In this document: one piece after another, positions 52,491 through 52,901 of the stretch
Layout of the letters: the number at the start of each line of letters is the position of its first letter
Numbering within the stretch: position 1 is the stretch's first letter
Origin: Collinsella sp.
Lineage (GTDB): Bacteria > Actinomycetota > Coriobacteriia > Coriobacteriales > Coriobacteriaceae
DNA: 52,901 bases
Assembly (NCBI GenBank): GCA_022713905.1
Contig: JAIHTM010000001.1
Span: 1-52,901, forward strand
Direction: 5' to 3'
Notes under the pieces: model-generated
The model's input: the letters and a program-made list of their open reading frames with translations, nothing else
The model's database searches: none
Told to the model about the DNA's origin: nothing
Made by a program: the position numbers and the translations under genes

Positions 52491-52584
52491 GACTGGCCAC
52501 GGAGCATACGCCCTCACCCGCGCCGATATCGGCGCGAATTTCGCAGTCACCGGCGCAAAACGTTGCGGTTCCGCCATTCAGGCG

Positions 52585-52599
52585 GCCCCCGAAGGGGGT
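52585..52599. repeat. GC hairpin before the relaxase operon
   Basis: CCCCC-GAA-GGGGG, 8-10 bp upstream of the alternative start of the first relaxase-operon gene. May be a terminator of an incoming transcript or part of the transfer origin. Confidence 0.4.
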
Positions 52600-52802
52600 G
52601 GGTGCAAGTAGTCCATGAGATTGATTTGGGACTGCGTAACTCTGGGGCCTTTCTTTTCTGCGTCCTCTGGATATTTCGTCATGGATCCTGGGGAGAGGTT
52701 CGTCCTCGCTGTCGTTCTTTCTGCATTCGTGCGTCCTTCTCTTGCTGAACTTCATCGTCCATTGGGTTCTGAGCAGTGTCGTCGATGCTGCTACACGATC
52801 TT

Positions 52803-52901
52803 CGCGTGAGCCGCGTGAGCCGCGTGAGCCGCGTGAGCCGCGTGAGCCGCGTGAGCCGCGTGAGCCGCGTGAGCCGCGTGAGCCGCGTGAGCCGCGTGAG
52901 C
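52803..52901. repeat. Eleven perfect 9-bp tandem repeats
   Basis: CGCGTGAGC is repeated eleven times without a mismatch, running to the last base of the window. The true copy number is unknown because the sequence ends within it. Iteron-like arrays at replication or transfer origins and simple variable tandem repeats are both possible. Confidence 0.9.

Larger units (their letters stand above)
21955..52901. mobile_element. Integrative and conjugative element (partial, more than 30.9 kb)
   Basis: Bounded on the left by the tRNA 3' fragment; the right boundary is outside the window. It carries a tyrosine recombinase, a Gram-positive type IV secretion locus, a coupling protein, a primase-like protein and a MobF relaxase. 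The transfer block is on the + strand (23.7-46.3 kb) and the relaxase operon on the minus strand (47.0-52.5 kb). No antibiotic-resistance, bacteriocin or metabolic cargo was recognised. No complete tRNA reconstituting the target is present before 52901. Confidence 0.88.
52578..52901. other. 324-bp region ahead of the relaxase operon, to window end
   Basis: No convincing gene. It holds the small hairpin at 52585-52599, about 200 bp of unremarkable lower-GC sequence and the 9-bp tandem repeats. As the gap upstream of the mobilisation operon, it is a reasonable place to look for the transfer origin (inference). Confidence 0.5.

Noticed and set aside
52330..52755. 141-codon minus-strand frame reading into the relaxase-operon leader
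   Set aside because: Overlaps the Cys-containing protein in another frame and has neither a ribosome site nor a recognisable domain; the first part is ordinary spacer sequence.
52803..52901. CRISPR array
   Set aside because: Unit is 9 bp with no spacers between copies and no cas genes nearby; it is a simple tandem repeat.

Overview
The window reads as a Bifidobacterium chromosome (high GC; pta–ackA bifid-shunt enzymes, an actinobacterial polA, a polA-coupled ANTAR regulator, and Shine-Dalgarno-rich starts) into which a large conjugative element has integrated. The genus is inferred from the recognised proteins, not from a database search.

Region 1 (1–21.9 kb) is chromosomal backbone. It holds phosphate acetyltransferase and acetate kinase (acetate and ATP production), aroA, an S51 peptidase E, a two-gene unit whose second gene is a frameshifted PP2C-type phosphatase, a DJ-1/PfpI protein, an aldo/keto reductase divergent from a MerR regulator with a textbook MerR-type promoter, and a MarR regulator. 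Then comes a decayed stretch (10.6–12.3 kb) with remnants of an MFS transporter, a GNAT acetyltransferase, an IS256-type transposase and a holin-like phage protein, ending at tRNA-Pro(UGG). A 54-bp-arm hairpin element, a multipass membrane protein, glgX, a NUDIX hydrolase, a Nif3-like protein, polA and the ANTAR regulator follow. A separate 207-bp nested inverted repeat lies at 5.8–6.0 kb.

Region 2 (21,955 to the window end, more than 30.9 kb) is an integrative and conjugative element. It begins with a 21-nt 3' tRNA fragment (attachment site) and a tyrosine recombinase. A type IV secretion locus on the + strand follows: a three-domain wall hydrolase, small membrane proteins, a VirB6-like channel protein with a collagen-like tail, an SCO6880-like protein, two single-pass proteins, a 1435-aa surface adhesin with a sortase-like tail, a VirB4-type ATPase and a VirD4-type coupling protein. 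Without a break come accessory proteins (DUF4913-like, Pro-rich, single-pass), an archaeo-eukaryotic-type primase with a helix-turn-helix domain and a 382-aa protein of unknown function. From 36.8 to 46.3 kb nearly every stop codon overlaps the next start, so this block looks translationally coupled. A convergent membrane-protein gene separates it from a minus-strand mobilisation operon: two Cys-rich proteins, a 1270-aa MobF/TraA relaxase-helicase, a 108-aa membrane protein and perhaps a 42-aa peptide. The window stops inside eleven perfect copies of a 9-bp repeat; the other attachment site is not in view.

Together the relaxase would nick and unwind the excised element, the coupling protein would hand it to the VirB4/VirB6/SCO6880-like channel, the hydrolase would open peptidoglycan and the adhesin would bring cells together. 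The most unusual features are the collagen-like tail, the adhesin inside the secretion locus, a recurring CGGTATCGG motif at gene junctions, a possible leader-ORF/terminator attenuator before the ATPase operon, and the uncharacterised lower-GC gene pair at 45.2–47.0 kb.
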